Below are positions 9,820 through 18,068 of a stretch of DNA of 64,000 nucleotides, one piece after another. The DNA is from a bacterium (GTDB taxonomy: Bacteria; Bacillota; Clostridia; Lachnospirales; Lachnospiraceae). The position numbers and the translations under genes are program-made. The notes beneath the pieces are model-generated. The model saw only the letters and a program-made list of their open reading frames with translations. It had not been told where the DNA came from and made no database searches. Location of the stretch: contig JALFNN010000047.1 in NCBI GenBank assembly GCA_022774325.1, positions 1 through 64,000 of the forward strand, written 5' to 3'. The stretch's first letter is position 1; each line of letters opens with the position of its first letter.

Positions 9820-9964
9820 AGCGAAAACATCAAATTCAGAGTAGCCATTTTCGATGGTATTCTAAAACTCAATATTTAGATTTTCAAAGCCATTCGGCAG
9901 GAAATTCAAGTTTTGATGAATAACAGAATAAAGCGGGCAGAATATAGGAATCATTGGGGTTACA

Positions 9965-9993
9965 TTGCCATTTTTGCATATCTCTGTTAAAAT
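9965..9993 (+). promoter_or_regulatory. Likely promoter of the rpn gene
   Basis: TTGCCA at 9965 and TAAAAT at 9988 are separated by 17 bases and lie about 57 bases before the chosen start codon of the nuclease-like gene. Confidence 0.45.
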
Positions 9994-10049
9994 ACAGATA
10001 AGATAAAAGATTTCTGATGGTTATATGTTCTGCAGAAGGAGGAGAACAT

Positions 10050-11108
10050 ATGACCCAAAAAGGAGAAAATCTGTCAGAAAGTAGTCAGATAGTAAAAAAT
10101 CGGGAACTAAAAGACAATGGAGCAAAACTTATTTTTGATGATCCTATTCTTTGCGCGCAGTTTTTAAGAGGATACGTGAATATAGAATTGCTAAAAAATG
10201 TAGAACCGGAAGATATTGAAGACATCTCTGAGCGTTTTCTTCCTATGTGGCAGGAAGGGCGGGACTCGGATTCTGTAAAAAAGATTCACTTAAAAGAACA
10301 ATCACTTTATTTGATTGCAGTGGTGGAACATCAGTCCAAAGTTCATTATGATATGGCATTCAAACTCTTGCGATATATCGTAATGATACTGACTGATTAC
10401 GAAACGGAGCAGGAAAAGATTCATCCCGGCATTACGAAAACGAAGGCATTTCAATACCCACCTATAATACCAATCGTGTACTATGAAGGAACAGAAACCT
10501 GGACAGCAGTGCGAAATTTCAAAGACAGGGTATATCTTAGTGATGCATTGGAAAAGTATATTCCGGATTTTGAGTACTTGGTTGTGCCGTTAACGTCTTA
10601 CAGTAACCGGGAACTGATAGAAAAGAATGATGAATTGTCGTTAATTTTTCTGATTAACAAACTCCGCAATTCTATGGAATTCAGAAATCTGAGAGAGATA
10701 CCAAAAGAGTATTTTGATAATCTTTCGGAAAATACACCGGATTATTTATTAACAATAATCGGTAAAATCATTGCCACTCTGCTATATCGGATGAATGTCC
10801 CCCGCAGTGAGGTTGAAAAATTTACCGATCAGATTACACGGAGGGAATTCGATATGTTATTTGACAGTTTTGAAGCATATGATGTCCAGGAAACGAGAAG
10901 AATCAGCAGAGAACAGGGACGAATAGAAGGAGAAGAACGCAAATTAGTGCAGTTAACCTGTAAAAAACTTCAAAAAAATATATCCATACCAGAAATTGCA
11001 GATATGTTAGAAGAAGACGAAGAAACAATTCAAAAAATATGTGATGCGGCGTCAAAACATGCCCCAGAATATGACATTGACAAAATAATCAAAGACCTAA
11101 CCCAATAG
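10050..11108 (+). CDS. Rpn-family PD-(D/E)XK nuclease / transposase-like protein
   Basis: The 352-residue protein resembles the Rpn (recombination-promoting nuclease) family, also annotated as PD-(D/E)XK transposases. Visible pointers are DDPILCAQFLRGYVN near the N-terminus, a KEQSLYLIAVVEHQSKV strand pair with the E-x-Q-x-K catalytic-type signature near residue 95, and YPPIIPIVYYEG. The C-terminal half is charged and helical and ends in a possible small helix-turn-helix (ISIPEIADMLEEDEETIQ). The start at 10050 is chosen for its AAGGAGGAGAAC site; the frame opens 33 bases earlier. The gene sits exactly between two large direct repeats, and its stop codon lies at the first bases of copy 2. Confidence 0.75.
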   Translation: MTQKGENLSESSQIVKNRELKDNGAKLIFDDPILCAQFLRGYVNIELLKNVEPEDIEDISERFLPMWQEGRDSDSVKKIHLKEQSLYLIAVVEHQSKVHYDMAFKLLRYIVMILTDYETEQEKIHPGITKTKAFQYPPIIPIVYYEGTETWTAVRNFKDRVYLSDALEKYIPDFEYLVVPLTSYSNRELIEKNDELSLIFLINKLRNSMEFRNLREIPKEYFDNLSENTPDYLLTIIGKIIATLLYRMNVPRSEVEKFTDQITRREFDMLFDSFEAYDVQETRRISREQGRIEGEERKLVQLTCKKLQKNISIPEIADMLEEDEETIQKICDAASKHAPEYDIDKIIKDLTQ

Positions 11109-11360
11109 GCTGCCGCTTCCAAAGAAGCCGCAGCCCCCTTCATATGTACCAATATCTCCCGTCTTATGCTTATCCCACGTACAACATAAGAATCTCAGCC
11201 CCCACACTCCCCAGTTTGATTCCGGACCGTGGAAAACGCCGGCACTTGATGGCAGGAGTCGCCGGCAGGCGACAACCTGGCATCATAGTACCGCTGCGTT
11301 TTCCCCCGAGCGAAAGCGAGTCCGGAATAAAACCGGGGAGCGTGGGGGCGTCCCTCTTCT
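11107..11360. repeat. Structured repeat, copy 2 (right of rpn)
   Basis: This second copy of the 9523-9773 repeat has the same orientation, with only a handful of substitutions and small indels seen by eye. The long nested hairpin spans 11199-11348. Its left edge overlaps the rpn stop codon and its right edge reaches the stop codon of the sirtuin gene on the other strand, so it may end both converging transcripts. Open frames across it (for example one running to 11584) look accidental. Confidence 0.85.
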
Positions 11361-12079
11361 CAACAACAAATTTTAGAAAGCACTTCCCCAATCGGTTCAT
11401 GTATCGTAAGCGATGCTCCCACTTCCCGAGCCGTGGTATCCTTATTGATCACAACCAGGTTCTTTCCCCGGAAATAATCAATAAATCCCGCAGCAGGGTA
11501 AACGACCAAGGAGGTTCCACCGATAATCAGCATATCAGCATTTGCGATCGCACTGATACTTTTCTGAATAATAACGGAATCTAACCCTTCTTCATAGAGC
11601 ACGACATCCGGTCGGATGGTCCCTCCACATTCACATTTTGGAATTCCGTCAGAATTTTTAACATAGGCGGCATCGTACTTTTTACCGCAGCGCATACAAT
11701 AATTGCGATGAATGCTTCCGTGCAGTTCCAGTACGTTTTTACTGCCTGCTGCCTGATGAAGACCGTCGATATTTTGTGTGATCACGGCCGTCAGTTTTCC
11801 GGCAGCCTCAAGTTCAGCGAGCTTATAGTGTGCCGGGTTCGGTTTCGCATCAAGAAACATCATTTTCTCTTTGTAAAATTCATAAAAAGCTTCTGTGTTT
11901 CTCATGAAAAATGAATGGCTTACAATCTGTTCCGGAGAGTATTTGTATTGCTGCTGATACAGGCCGTCAGCGCTGCGGAAGTCCGGAATATTACTTTCGG
12001 TGGAGACCCCCGCACCGCCGAAGAATACAATATTATGACTTTCATCGATCATTTCCTGAAGTTGCTCAATCTGATTCAT
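11360..12079 (-). CDS. cobB: NAD-dependent protein deacylase (sirtuin)
   Basis: This Sir2 enzyme removes acyl groups from protein lysines using NAD+. The 239-residue product has GAGVSTESNIPDFRS at about 20-34, TQNIDGLHQAAG near 105, the catalytic His in LELHGSIH, and a zinc ribbon with CMRC and CEC pairs near 135-160. The frame extends upstream, but the start at 12079 has an AAGGGG ribosome site and begins at the family position. The gene points toward the Rpn cassette and its stop codon touches repeat copy 2. The symbol cobB is used in the general bacterial-sirtuin sense. Confidence 0.92.
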   Translation of the reverse strand: MNQIEQLQEMIDESHNIVFFGGAGVSTESNIPDFRSADGLYQQQYKYSPEQIVSHSFFMRNTEAFYEFYKEKMMFLDAKPNPAHYKLAELEAAGKLTAVITQNIDGLHQAAGSKNVLELHGSIHRNYCMRCGKKYDAAYVKNSDGIPKCECGGTIRPDVVLYEEGLDSVIIQKSISAIANADMLIIGGTSLVVYPAAGFIDYFRGKNLVVINKDTTAREVGASLTIHEPIGEVLSKICC

Positions 12080-12220
12080 ATGATACCCCTTTTCTTCTGG
12101 CAGATTCCGGGCAAAATCGGTGCTGCCCTGCCATAAAACTATATCTTTATTATAGCTCAGAATAAAAGAATGGGACATAGTATTTTCGAATAAAAAATAC
12201 AGAAAATATTGAAATATCAC

Positions 12221-12249
12221 TTGTTATGCAATAACTCCGCGAGTATACT
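12221..12249 (+). promoter_or_regulatory. Promoter of the YitT-like gene
   Basis: TTGTTA at 12221 and TATACT at 12244 have exactly 17 bases between them, about 65 bases before the start codon. Confidence 0.6.
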
Positions 12250-12313
12250 ATTACTGTTGTAAAGATGCACATCGGGGAAGGTGCATAGGAAAGAATCAAA
12301 ATATCGGGAGAGA

Positions 12314-13237
12314 ATGATGAAAATAAAAGATATGAAGAATTGGGGAATGGTATTACTGGGGAATACGATTTATGCATTGGCAATCGTAGTGTTTATTTTG
12401 CCGAGTTCGCTGATTATGGGAGGAACAACCGGAATCGGTCTGACGCTTGGACATTATTTGAATGTTCCGCTGCATACATTTGTAATGATTTTTAATGTGC
12501 TGATGTTTTTGGTCGGGGCACTTGCTCTGGGAAAAAAATTTGCATTAACGACACTGATCAGTACATTCTATTACCCGGTGATTCTTGGCGCTTTTCAGAA
12601 CATCCCGGTATTATCTGATATTACAACAGACCGCATGTTATCTACGATCTGCGGAGGACTGATGATCGGATTTGGAATCGGAATTGTGATTCGAGCGGGA
12701 GCATCGACCGGTGGTATGGACATACCGCCACTGGTGCTTAACAAGTATTTTGGAATTCCGGTATCGGTTCTGATGTATGCTTTTGATTTCGCGATCCTGC
12801 TCATGCAGATGATGTTTTCCGATAAAGAACAGATCATCTATGGAATTCTGCTGGTATTGGTCTATACCATGGTTTTGGACAAAATCCTTTTGATCGGGAC
12901 AACGAAGACGCAGGTCAGCATCGTTTCTGAAAAATATAATGAGTTAAATGCACAGATTCAGGAAAAACTGGATAGGGGAACCACTTTATTCCATGTGCAG
13001 ACGGGGTATCTGAAAAATGAGCAGAAAATGATCATGACGGTGGTTTCAAACCGGGAACTGGTGCGTCTGAACCGACTCGTACAGGAAACGGATCCGGAAG
13101 CATTTATGGTGATCGGGCATGTGAATGAGGTAAAGGGAAAAGGTTTCTCCTCTCAGAAAGAATATAAAGACGAAGTGACTGCAAATGAAGGAAAAGAAAC
13201 ACAAGGATACACAGGAAATGGCGGGCAGAACAGATAA
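12314..13237 (+). CDS. YitT-family membrane protein (DUF161 + DUF2179)
   Basis: This 307-residue integral membrane protein of unknown transport function has five or six hydrophobic segments in the first 200 residues, including LPSSLIMGGTTGIGL and RAGASTGGMDIPPLVLNKYFG, which are typical of YitT proteins. A cytoplasmic C-terminal DUF2179-like domain follows (VSIVSEKYNELNAQIQEKLDRGTTLFHVQTGY...). Two ATGs at 12314 and 12317 follow a GGGAGA site; either may be used. It has its own promoter at 12221 and overlaps the next gene by about 20 bases. Confidence 0.85.
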   Translation: MMKIKDMKNWGMVLLGNTIYALAIVVFILPSSLIMGGTTGIGLTLGHYLNVPLHTFVMIFNVLMFLVGALALGKKFALTTLISTFYYPVILGAFQNIPVLSDITTDRMLSTICGGLMIGFGIGIVIRAGASTGGMDIPPLVLNKYFGIPVSVLMYAFDFAILLMQMMFSDKEQIIYGILLVLVYTMVLDKILLIGTTKTQVSIVSEKYNELNAQIQEKLDRGTTLFHVQTGYLKNEQKMIMTVVSNRELVRLNRLVQETDPEAFMVIGHVNEVKGKGFSSQKEYKDEVTANEGKETQGYTGNGGQNR

Positions 13238-14375
13238 CCCGTCGAAAAAAGAAAAAAAGAAACGAATCAACTGGAAAAGATTCCGGCGCAGGCTTGCAGC
13301 GTTTCTGATTGTTGCCGCTATCGGGACGGGTTACTGGTATTATGCGTGGGAGTACCGTGCCGAGACAGAGCCGGAAACGGAACTGACCGAGACGAATACA
13401 GATCCTGTTTATACGATGGAACGATATCTGAGGACCTTGAAGCGGAACAGCACGGTTTATGAATATGCGTGCGATGAAGATGAGGCGGATGAGGAATACG
13501 GAACTTACGTTGTGCCGGGACTCAAGGCGACCAGGACGATTAAGTATAAGAAAGAAGGCACGCCGCATGTCTGTACGTCCATGACGCCGCAGGGGCTGGC
13601 GATTACGGAGGATTATGTCCTGATCAGTGCGTACTGCAGAACGAAGGAGCATAATTCTGTCATTTATGTGATTGATAAGAAAACGCATGAGTATGTAAAA
13701 GAAATCGTGCTGGGGACCCGGGCTCATGTCGGTGGAATGGCATATGACACCATGAATCATAATCTCTGGATCACCGGGCAGGGTTCTACCTGGGCGCAGG
13801 CAAATGCAATTACGCTGAAGCACCTGGAAAGTTATGATTTTACGGAGAATTATCAGCCCATTGAATTTGATCTCTCATACAATCTTTACCGGATTCAGAG
13901 GGCCTCTTTTATGACCTATCATGACGGAGCGCTCTTCGTAGGATTTTTTACCAAGGATAATGCGAGTATTATTGAGAAATACCTGATCAACGCAGACGGA
14001 ACCTTGTATGAAAAATCGGATATGAATCTGAAGCGGACGGTAGGAGTGATCGATCCGGTGGCATGTGCTGTGAGCATGCAGGTGATTTCAGGAAAAGTTC
14101 AGGGGATGGCATTTTACAATAATAAGATCCTGCTTACGATATCCTGGGGGATCATGCCTTCGGAAGTACAGATATTCAATTATTCAAGATATGGAATTCT
14201 GTCATCTTCAGAGGCATATAAGACGATCAAATTTCCGGAACGTCTGGAGCAGATCTATCAGGACGGAAGCAGTATTTATGCCTTGTTTGAGTCGGCGGCG
14301 TATTCCTACAGGATGGCATCGTGGAATCAGATTGACAGGGTGATTAAGCTGAACGGAAGCAGGCTGGTGTATTAA
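13218..14375 (+). CDS. Membrane-anchored extracellular protein, possible beta-propeller
   Basis: I do not recognise a named family. The 385-residue product begins with a very basic stretch (KKEKKKRINWKRFRRR), then one hydrophobic segment (AAFLIVAAIGTGYWYYAW) and an acidic Thr/Glu linker, so it is a signal-anchored protein with its bulk outside the cell. The exterior part has repeated strand-like units such as MTPQGLAITEDYVLISAYC, VIYVIDKKTHEYVKEIVLG and HVGGMAYDTMNHNLWITG, which resemble blades of a YncE-like propeller. The start is uncertain: 13185 is in frame, but 13218 has an AAGGA site 10 bases upstream. It overlaps the yitT-like gene, implying co-expression. Confidence 0.65.
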   Translation: MAGRTDNPSKKEKKKRINWKRFRRRLAAFLIVAAIGTGYWYYAWEYRAETEPETELTETNTDPVYTMERYLRTLKRNSTVYEYACDEDEADEEYGTYVVPGLKATRTIKYKKEGTPHVCTSMTPQGLAITEDYVLISAYCRTKEHNSVIYVIDKKTHEYVKEIVLGTRAHVGGMAYDTMNHNLWITGQGSTWAQANAITLKHLESYDFTENYQPIEFDLSYNLYRIQRASFMTYHDGALFVGFFTKDNASIIEKYLINADGTLYEKSDMNLKRTVGVIDPVACAVSMQVISGKVQGMAFYNNKILLTISWGIMPSEVQIFNYSRYGILSSSEAYKTIKFPERLEQIYQDGSSIYALFESAAYSYRMASWNQIDRVIKLNGSRLVY

Positions 14376-14408
14376 TTTTGAAAATATAGAGGATAGCAAA
14401 AAGAAAAA

Positions 14409-14451
14409 CCCGTGGAATTTCATGTGTAAAAAGAATTCCACGGGATTTTTT
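14409..14451. terminator. Bidirectional intrinsic terminator
   Basis: CCCGTGGAATT (14409-14419) pairs perfectly with AATTCCACGGG (14434-14444) and is followed by a T run on the plus strand and by TTTTTC on the minus strand. It separates the converging extracellular-protein and serine-dehydratase transcripts. Confidence 0.85.
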
Positions 14452-14464
14452 TATTTCCGAATCA

Positions 14465-15343
14465 TTAAGCCTTGGAGCAGGCATGACATCCCAAAGCGCA
14501 TCCGGTCGGTGTTCCGGCGCATCCGCCCATTGCTGTCTCGCGAAGCTCGAACGGAATACTTTTGCCTACGCGGTACATTGCTTCGGCCATCTCATCAAAC
14601 GGAATCGGGTGAGTGACACCGGAAAGGGCAAGTTCTGCACAAGTGATTGCGTTTGCAGCACCGATGGTGTTGCGGCTCTGACACGGAGCTTCGACCAGTC
14701 CGGCGATCGGATCGCATACCATTCCGAGCAGGTTGGACATGGCGATCGATGCAGCCTCAAGCGACATTTCCGGTGTTCCGCCCATGATTTCCACAACCGC
14801 ACTGGCAGCCATGGCGGAAGCTGCACCAACCTCAGCCTGGCATCCGGCTTCGGCGCCGGATACAGATGCATTTCGCATCAGAATATAACCGATTGCGGAG
14901 GCATTCAAAATCGCAGAATGCAGGAGTTCATTTGACAGCTGTTTTTCTTCCTGCAGTGCGAGTAGTACACCCGGGAGTACACCGGCAGAACCGGCGGTGG
15001 GGGCGGCAACGATCAGTCCCATGGAGGCGTTGACCTCCAGAACGGCCATGCTGTAGGAAATTGCCTTACTCATTAGGGAACCGCAGACACTTCGGTCTGT
15101 CTTGCCGAAGTCGGATACTTTTTTAGCTTCGCCTCCGATCAGGCCGCCCATGGAACGTTTCGGCTGCATCAGCGGTTCATTGACCGCATCTTTCATGATG
15201 GTCAGTACCGTTTTCAGTTTTTCGTCAATTTCCTCGGAAGTGAGTGTGCCGCAAGTGATCTCACGGGTCTTCATGGCCTCGGAAATACTGATATTTTCTT
15301 TGTGACAGAGTTCCAGTAATTCTTGTCCGTTTCTAAAATCCAT
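14465..15343 (-). CDS. sdaAA: L-serine dehydratase, iron-sulfur alpha subunit
   Basis: With the beta subunit it deaminates L-serine to pyruvate and ammonia using an oxygen-sensitive 4Fe-4S cluster. The 292-residue protein has the family's GGLIGGEAKKV and PTAGSAGVLPG segments, then GMVCDPIAGLVEAPCQSRN and the C-terminal Cys-rich GGCAGTPTGCALGCHAC, which supply the cluster ligands. The ATG at 15343 is preferred over the in-frame GTG at 15352 because the GGAGGTGAGG ribosome site then has proper spacing. That site overlaps the end of sdaAB. Confidence 0.94.
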   Translation of the reverse strand: MDFRNGQELLELCHKENISISEAMKTREITCGTLTSEEIDEKLKTVLTIMKDAVNEPLMQPKRSMGGLIGGEAKKVSDFGKTDRSVCGSLMSKAISYSMAVLEVNASMGLIVAAPTAGSAGVLPGVLLALQEEKQLSNELLHSAILNASAIGYILMRNASVSGAEAGCQAEVGAASAMAASAVVEIMGGTPEMSLEAASIAMSNLLGMVCDPIAGLVEAPCQSRNTIGAANAITCAELALSGVTHPIPFDEMAEAMYRVGKSIPFELRETAMGGCAGTPTGCALGCHACSKA

Positions 15344-15355
15344 TGTCCTCACCTC

Positions 15356-16024
15356 CTACATCTGAACCAGCATCAGTTCATGGACATTTTCATTTGTCCG
15401 AATATCATCCAGAATGCTCTCCGGAATGGGTTCGTCGGATTCTACTACTGTATAAGCAGTAGCACCCTTATCTTCCCGGAACAGGCGCATGAAAGCGATA
15501 TTTACATTCTGGTTGCTGAGACACTGGGTAATATGTGCAACGACACCCGGAGTATCGAGCTGTTTTACGATGAGTGTACTGTATTCTCCGGTAAATTCCA
15601 CATCGATATTACCAATACGCACGATCTTTATCTTGCCGCCCCCGATGGATTCCCCGCGAACCATCAGTTCGTAGCCGTTAATTCCGGTCATTGCGATATC
15701 GGCAGTATTCGGGTGATCGGTTACTGTCTCCTCATCGATGATGTACTCATATTCCACACCGAATTCTTTGGCAAGCTCAAAGGCATCACGGATTCTGGCG
15801 TCATCTGTGGAAAATCCAAGAATTCCGCCCAGTAGTGCGCGATCGGTACCGTGGCCGTGATAGGTTTTGGCAAAAGAACCGTAGAGGGTAAAGGTTACCT
15901 TTTTAATCGGTTCCGGACACATTTTGCGTGCCAGCAATGCCATGGAAACAGCACCCGCGGTGTGGGAGCTGGAAGGCCCGATCATGTTCGGACCAATGAC
16001 ATCAAAAATACTTAGAAAGTTCAT
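15356..16024 (-). CDS. sdaAB: L-serine dehydratase, iron-sulfur beta subunit
   Basis: The 222-residue beta subunit begins MNFLSIFDVIGPNMIGPSSSHTAG, the hallmark serine-dehydratase beta motif, and continues with YGSFAKTYHGHGTDRAL. The C-terminal third (LIVKQLDTPGVVAHITQCLSNQ onward) is an ACT domain, a small-molecule-sensing fold. The frame opens further upstream, but the start at 16024 has GGAGGA 8 bases before it. sdaAB precedes sdaAA in transcription order on the minus strand. Confidence 0.94.
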   Translation of the reverse strand: MNFLSIFDVIGPNMIGPSSSHTAGAVSMALLARKMCPEPIKKVTFTLYGSFAKTYHGHGTDRALLGGILGFSTDDARIRDAFELAKEFGVEYEYIIDEETVTDHPNTADIAMTGINGYELMVRGESIGGGKIKIVRIGNIDVEFTGEYSTLIVKQLDTPGVVAHITQCLSNQNVNIAFMRLFREDKGATAYTVVESDEPIPESILDDIRTNENVHELMLVQM

Positions 16025-16180
16025 ATTTTCGTCCTCCAATTGTGTTTTCCGGATTGCAGGGAAATAAGTTCCGGAACAATCCGCAGATATGATGAGAGCA
16101 TCAAAATCCATGTCCAATATAGCACAGAAAACGTCCGAGAAAAAGGGGGAAAAAATATTGGGCGGAAATAAAATGTCAGA

Positions 16181-16207
16181 CAGCCAGAGAGAAGAACTCT
16201 CTGGCTG
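16181..16207 (-). terminator. Hairpin after glycerate kinase
   Basis: CAGCCAGAGAG and CTCTCTGGCTG form a perfect 11-bp stem with a 5-base loop, 45 bases beyond the glycerate kinase stop. The tail on the minus strand has no long T run, so termination strength is uncertain. Confidence 0.6.
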
Positions 16208-16251
16208 ATTTGCTGATATAGCGGATGAGACGAAATGGAGGAATTAGCACA

Positions 16252-17373
16252 CTATAAAAGGCGAAATACCTGTTCTACCGCTGCACGCATATTTGTTTTG
16301 GCACATTCGGGATTCATGGCCTCCTCAAGCGTTGTAATTCCGCGGACAATCGGGAAAAATGCATCAATCCCGGCCTGGTTGCATGCGGTGGCTTCCGGAG
16401 TGACACTTCCGGCAAAAGCGATAACTTTTGCATTGTATTTTTTCGCCAGTTTTGCAACTCCTATAGGAGCTTTTCCCATTGCGGTCTGGTGATCGAGCCG
16501 GCCTTCACCGGTTACTGCGACATCAGCGTCTTTCAGTTCTTTTTCCAATTCAACCGCATTCAGAATCAGATCAATTCCGGGAGTAAGGCTGGCGTTCAGA
16601 TAACTGAGCAGTGCAAATCCCAGTCCGCCGGCGGCACCGGCCCCTGCGGCATTCGAATAATCACATCCAAGGTATTTGGCAGTAACGTTGGCATACTGAG
16701 CCATGGCCTGATCCAGATTTTCCTTGATATCATCAGTCACGCCTTTTTGAGGACCATAGATATAAGTGGCTCCATTTTTGCCGCACAGCGGATTCGTTAC
16801 ATCACAGGCAACCTGGAAATGACACTCATCCAAAAGGGAATTTTTGTTTTGCGTAAGGATGCATTTGACTTTTTTAAGGGCTTGTCCGCCTTCTCCGGCG
16901 TCATGACCGTTTTCGTCCAGAAATTCAAAGCCAAGAGCTTTCAGCATTCCGATACCGCCATCATTTGTAGCACTTCCACCGATTCCGATGATGAAGTTTC
17001 GGCATCCTTTATTGATGGCGTCATTTATCATTTCCCCCACACCGTAAGTGGTTGCATGAAGGGGATCTTTTTTATTTGTGAGTGTAATTCCGGCTGCTGA
17101 TGCCATCTCGATGATAGCTGTATTCGTTTCTTTTAAGTATCCGTAATAGCACGACACCGGATCATCGAGAGGTCCGGTTACGGTAACATCGATCCGCTCC
17201 CCGTTTAAACCTTCGATTAGTGCGTCTGTGGTGCCTTCACCGCCATCCGCAAGTGGTTTTACGATAACTTCAGCATCCGGTTTCGCGGCAAGAATTCCAG
17301 CTTTAATTGCCATTCCGGCTTCCATGGAAGTCAGGCTTCCTTTCAGAGAGTCAATTGCAACTACAACTTTCAT
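16252..17373 (-). CDS. Glycerate kinase
   Basis: It phosphorylates D-glycerate with ATP, feeding glycerate into glycolysis. The 373-residue product has the glycerate-kinase family pattern: VVAIDSLKGSLTSMEAG at the N-terminus, KPLADGGEGTTDAL near 40, IGIGGSATNDGGIGMLKALG near 125, and GEGRLDHQTAMGKAPIGVA in the C-terminal half. Two ATGs are possible (17379 and 17373); the second gives better spacing from GGAGG. A CdaR-type regulator that usually controls glycerate or sugar-diacid genes lies upstream on the same strand. Whether the product is 2- or 3-phosphoglycerate is not visible from sequence. Confidence 0.9.
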   Translation of the reverse strand: MKVVVAIDSLKGSLTSMEAGMAIKAGILAAKPDAEVIVKPLADGGEGTTDALIEGLNGERIDVTVTGPLDDPVSCYYGYLKETNTAIIEMASAAGITLTNKKDPLHATTYGVGEMINDAINKGCRNFIIGIGGSATNDGGIGMLKALGFEFLDENGHDAGEGGQALKKVKCILTQNKNSLLDECHFQVACDVTNPLCGKNGATYIYGPQKGVTDDIKENLDQAMAQYANVTAKYLGCDYSNAAGAGAAGGLGFALLSYLNASLTPGIDLILNAVELEKELKDADVAVTGEGRLDHQTAMGKAPIGVAKLAKKYNAKVIAFAGSVTPEATACNQAGIDAFFPIVRGITTLEEAMNPECAKTNMRAAVEQVFRLL

Positions 17374-17522
17374 TTTCATGTTCCTCCGTTTTTATATTCA
17401 TGGTGTTCTGCTTTGTATATGGTTTTAGTGTATCATGGAATGATAAAGTTGAAAATGTCATTCGGAACAATATATGAATGAAAATAAACACGATATATGT
17501 ATTACGTAACATACTCAAACTA

Positions 17523-17843
17523 CTACGCTGAGGCGTTTTTTGCCTTGCACACTCGAAGAAGTATTCTGTGTGATTGGTACAGTTATTTATCGGACGCTAT
17601 ACTAGTACACCGAATAATAAGTAACTGACTCCTTGACTTGTCTGATTTTTCATCTGCAGCGTTGTCGTCAATCGACGTAGCCACCGCTACGCCTCATTCC
17701 TCCGCCTTGCATATGAAACAATCATCCTGCGTCAATGTATCAGATACTTATTTTTCGGTGTACTAGTACATCGGTTTCGAAATAACTATACTAAATAACT
17801 TGCCTATTTCTCCGATTGCACATGGCAAAAAGTCTCAGCGTAG
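17523..17843. repeat. 321-bp imperfect palindrome (MITE-like)
   Basis: The left half aligns with the reverse complement of the right half along almost its whole length. Matching anchors are CTACGCTGAG (17523) with CTCAGCGTAG (17834), TTTTTTGCC with GGCAAAAAG, AGTTATTT with AAATAACT, TACTAGTACACCGAA (17600) with TTCGGTGTACTAGTA (ending 17768), and an apex GTAGC-caccG-CTAC near 17677. The trinucleotide CTA flanks both ends. No protein is encoded. It fills most of the gap between the cdaR-like gene and glycerate kinase, so it could be a mobile hairpin element, a regulatory structure or both. Confidence 0.8.
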
Positions 17844-17891
17844 CTAGCTATATAATAGTTTACGTATTGAAAAGAAGAAAAAAGAGAATAA

Positions 17892-17980
17892 TCCGTAGCA
17901 TTTTCCTTAAGTTACGTGTCAAAAAGAAATAAATTTATAATAGTCCGTAGCAGTGCGCTGAAACTACGTGTCAAAAAAGA
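17892..17980. repeat. Two direct copies of a CGTAG-CTACG hairpin unit
   Basis: Units at 17892-17927 and 17944-17980 both begin TCCGTAGCA and end TACGTGTCAAAAA; the second is also a clear dyad (CGTAG...CTACG). They lie just beyond the 3' end of the cdaR-like gene. The rest of the 17374-18068 gap shows no gene. Confidence 0.6.
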
Positions 17981-18068
17981 TGATTCCCCAAAAAATCCGT
18001 AAATCGTTATAAAATGCAAGAAACAAATGATAAGAAATTGAAGTGTTTCCTATGCCTAAGCATAAGAC

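Noticed and set aside
16489-17100. Plus-strand frame of 203 codons
   Set aside because: Antisense to glycerate kinase, whose family motifs are intact across the stretch.
17374-18068. Possible CRISPR or tandem array in the AT-rich gap
   Set aside because: Repeats are inverted arms and only two direct units, without regular spacers or cas genes.
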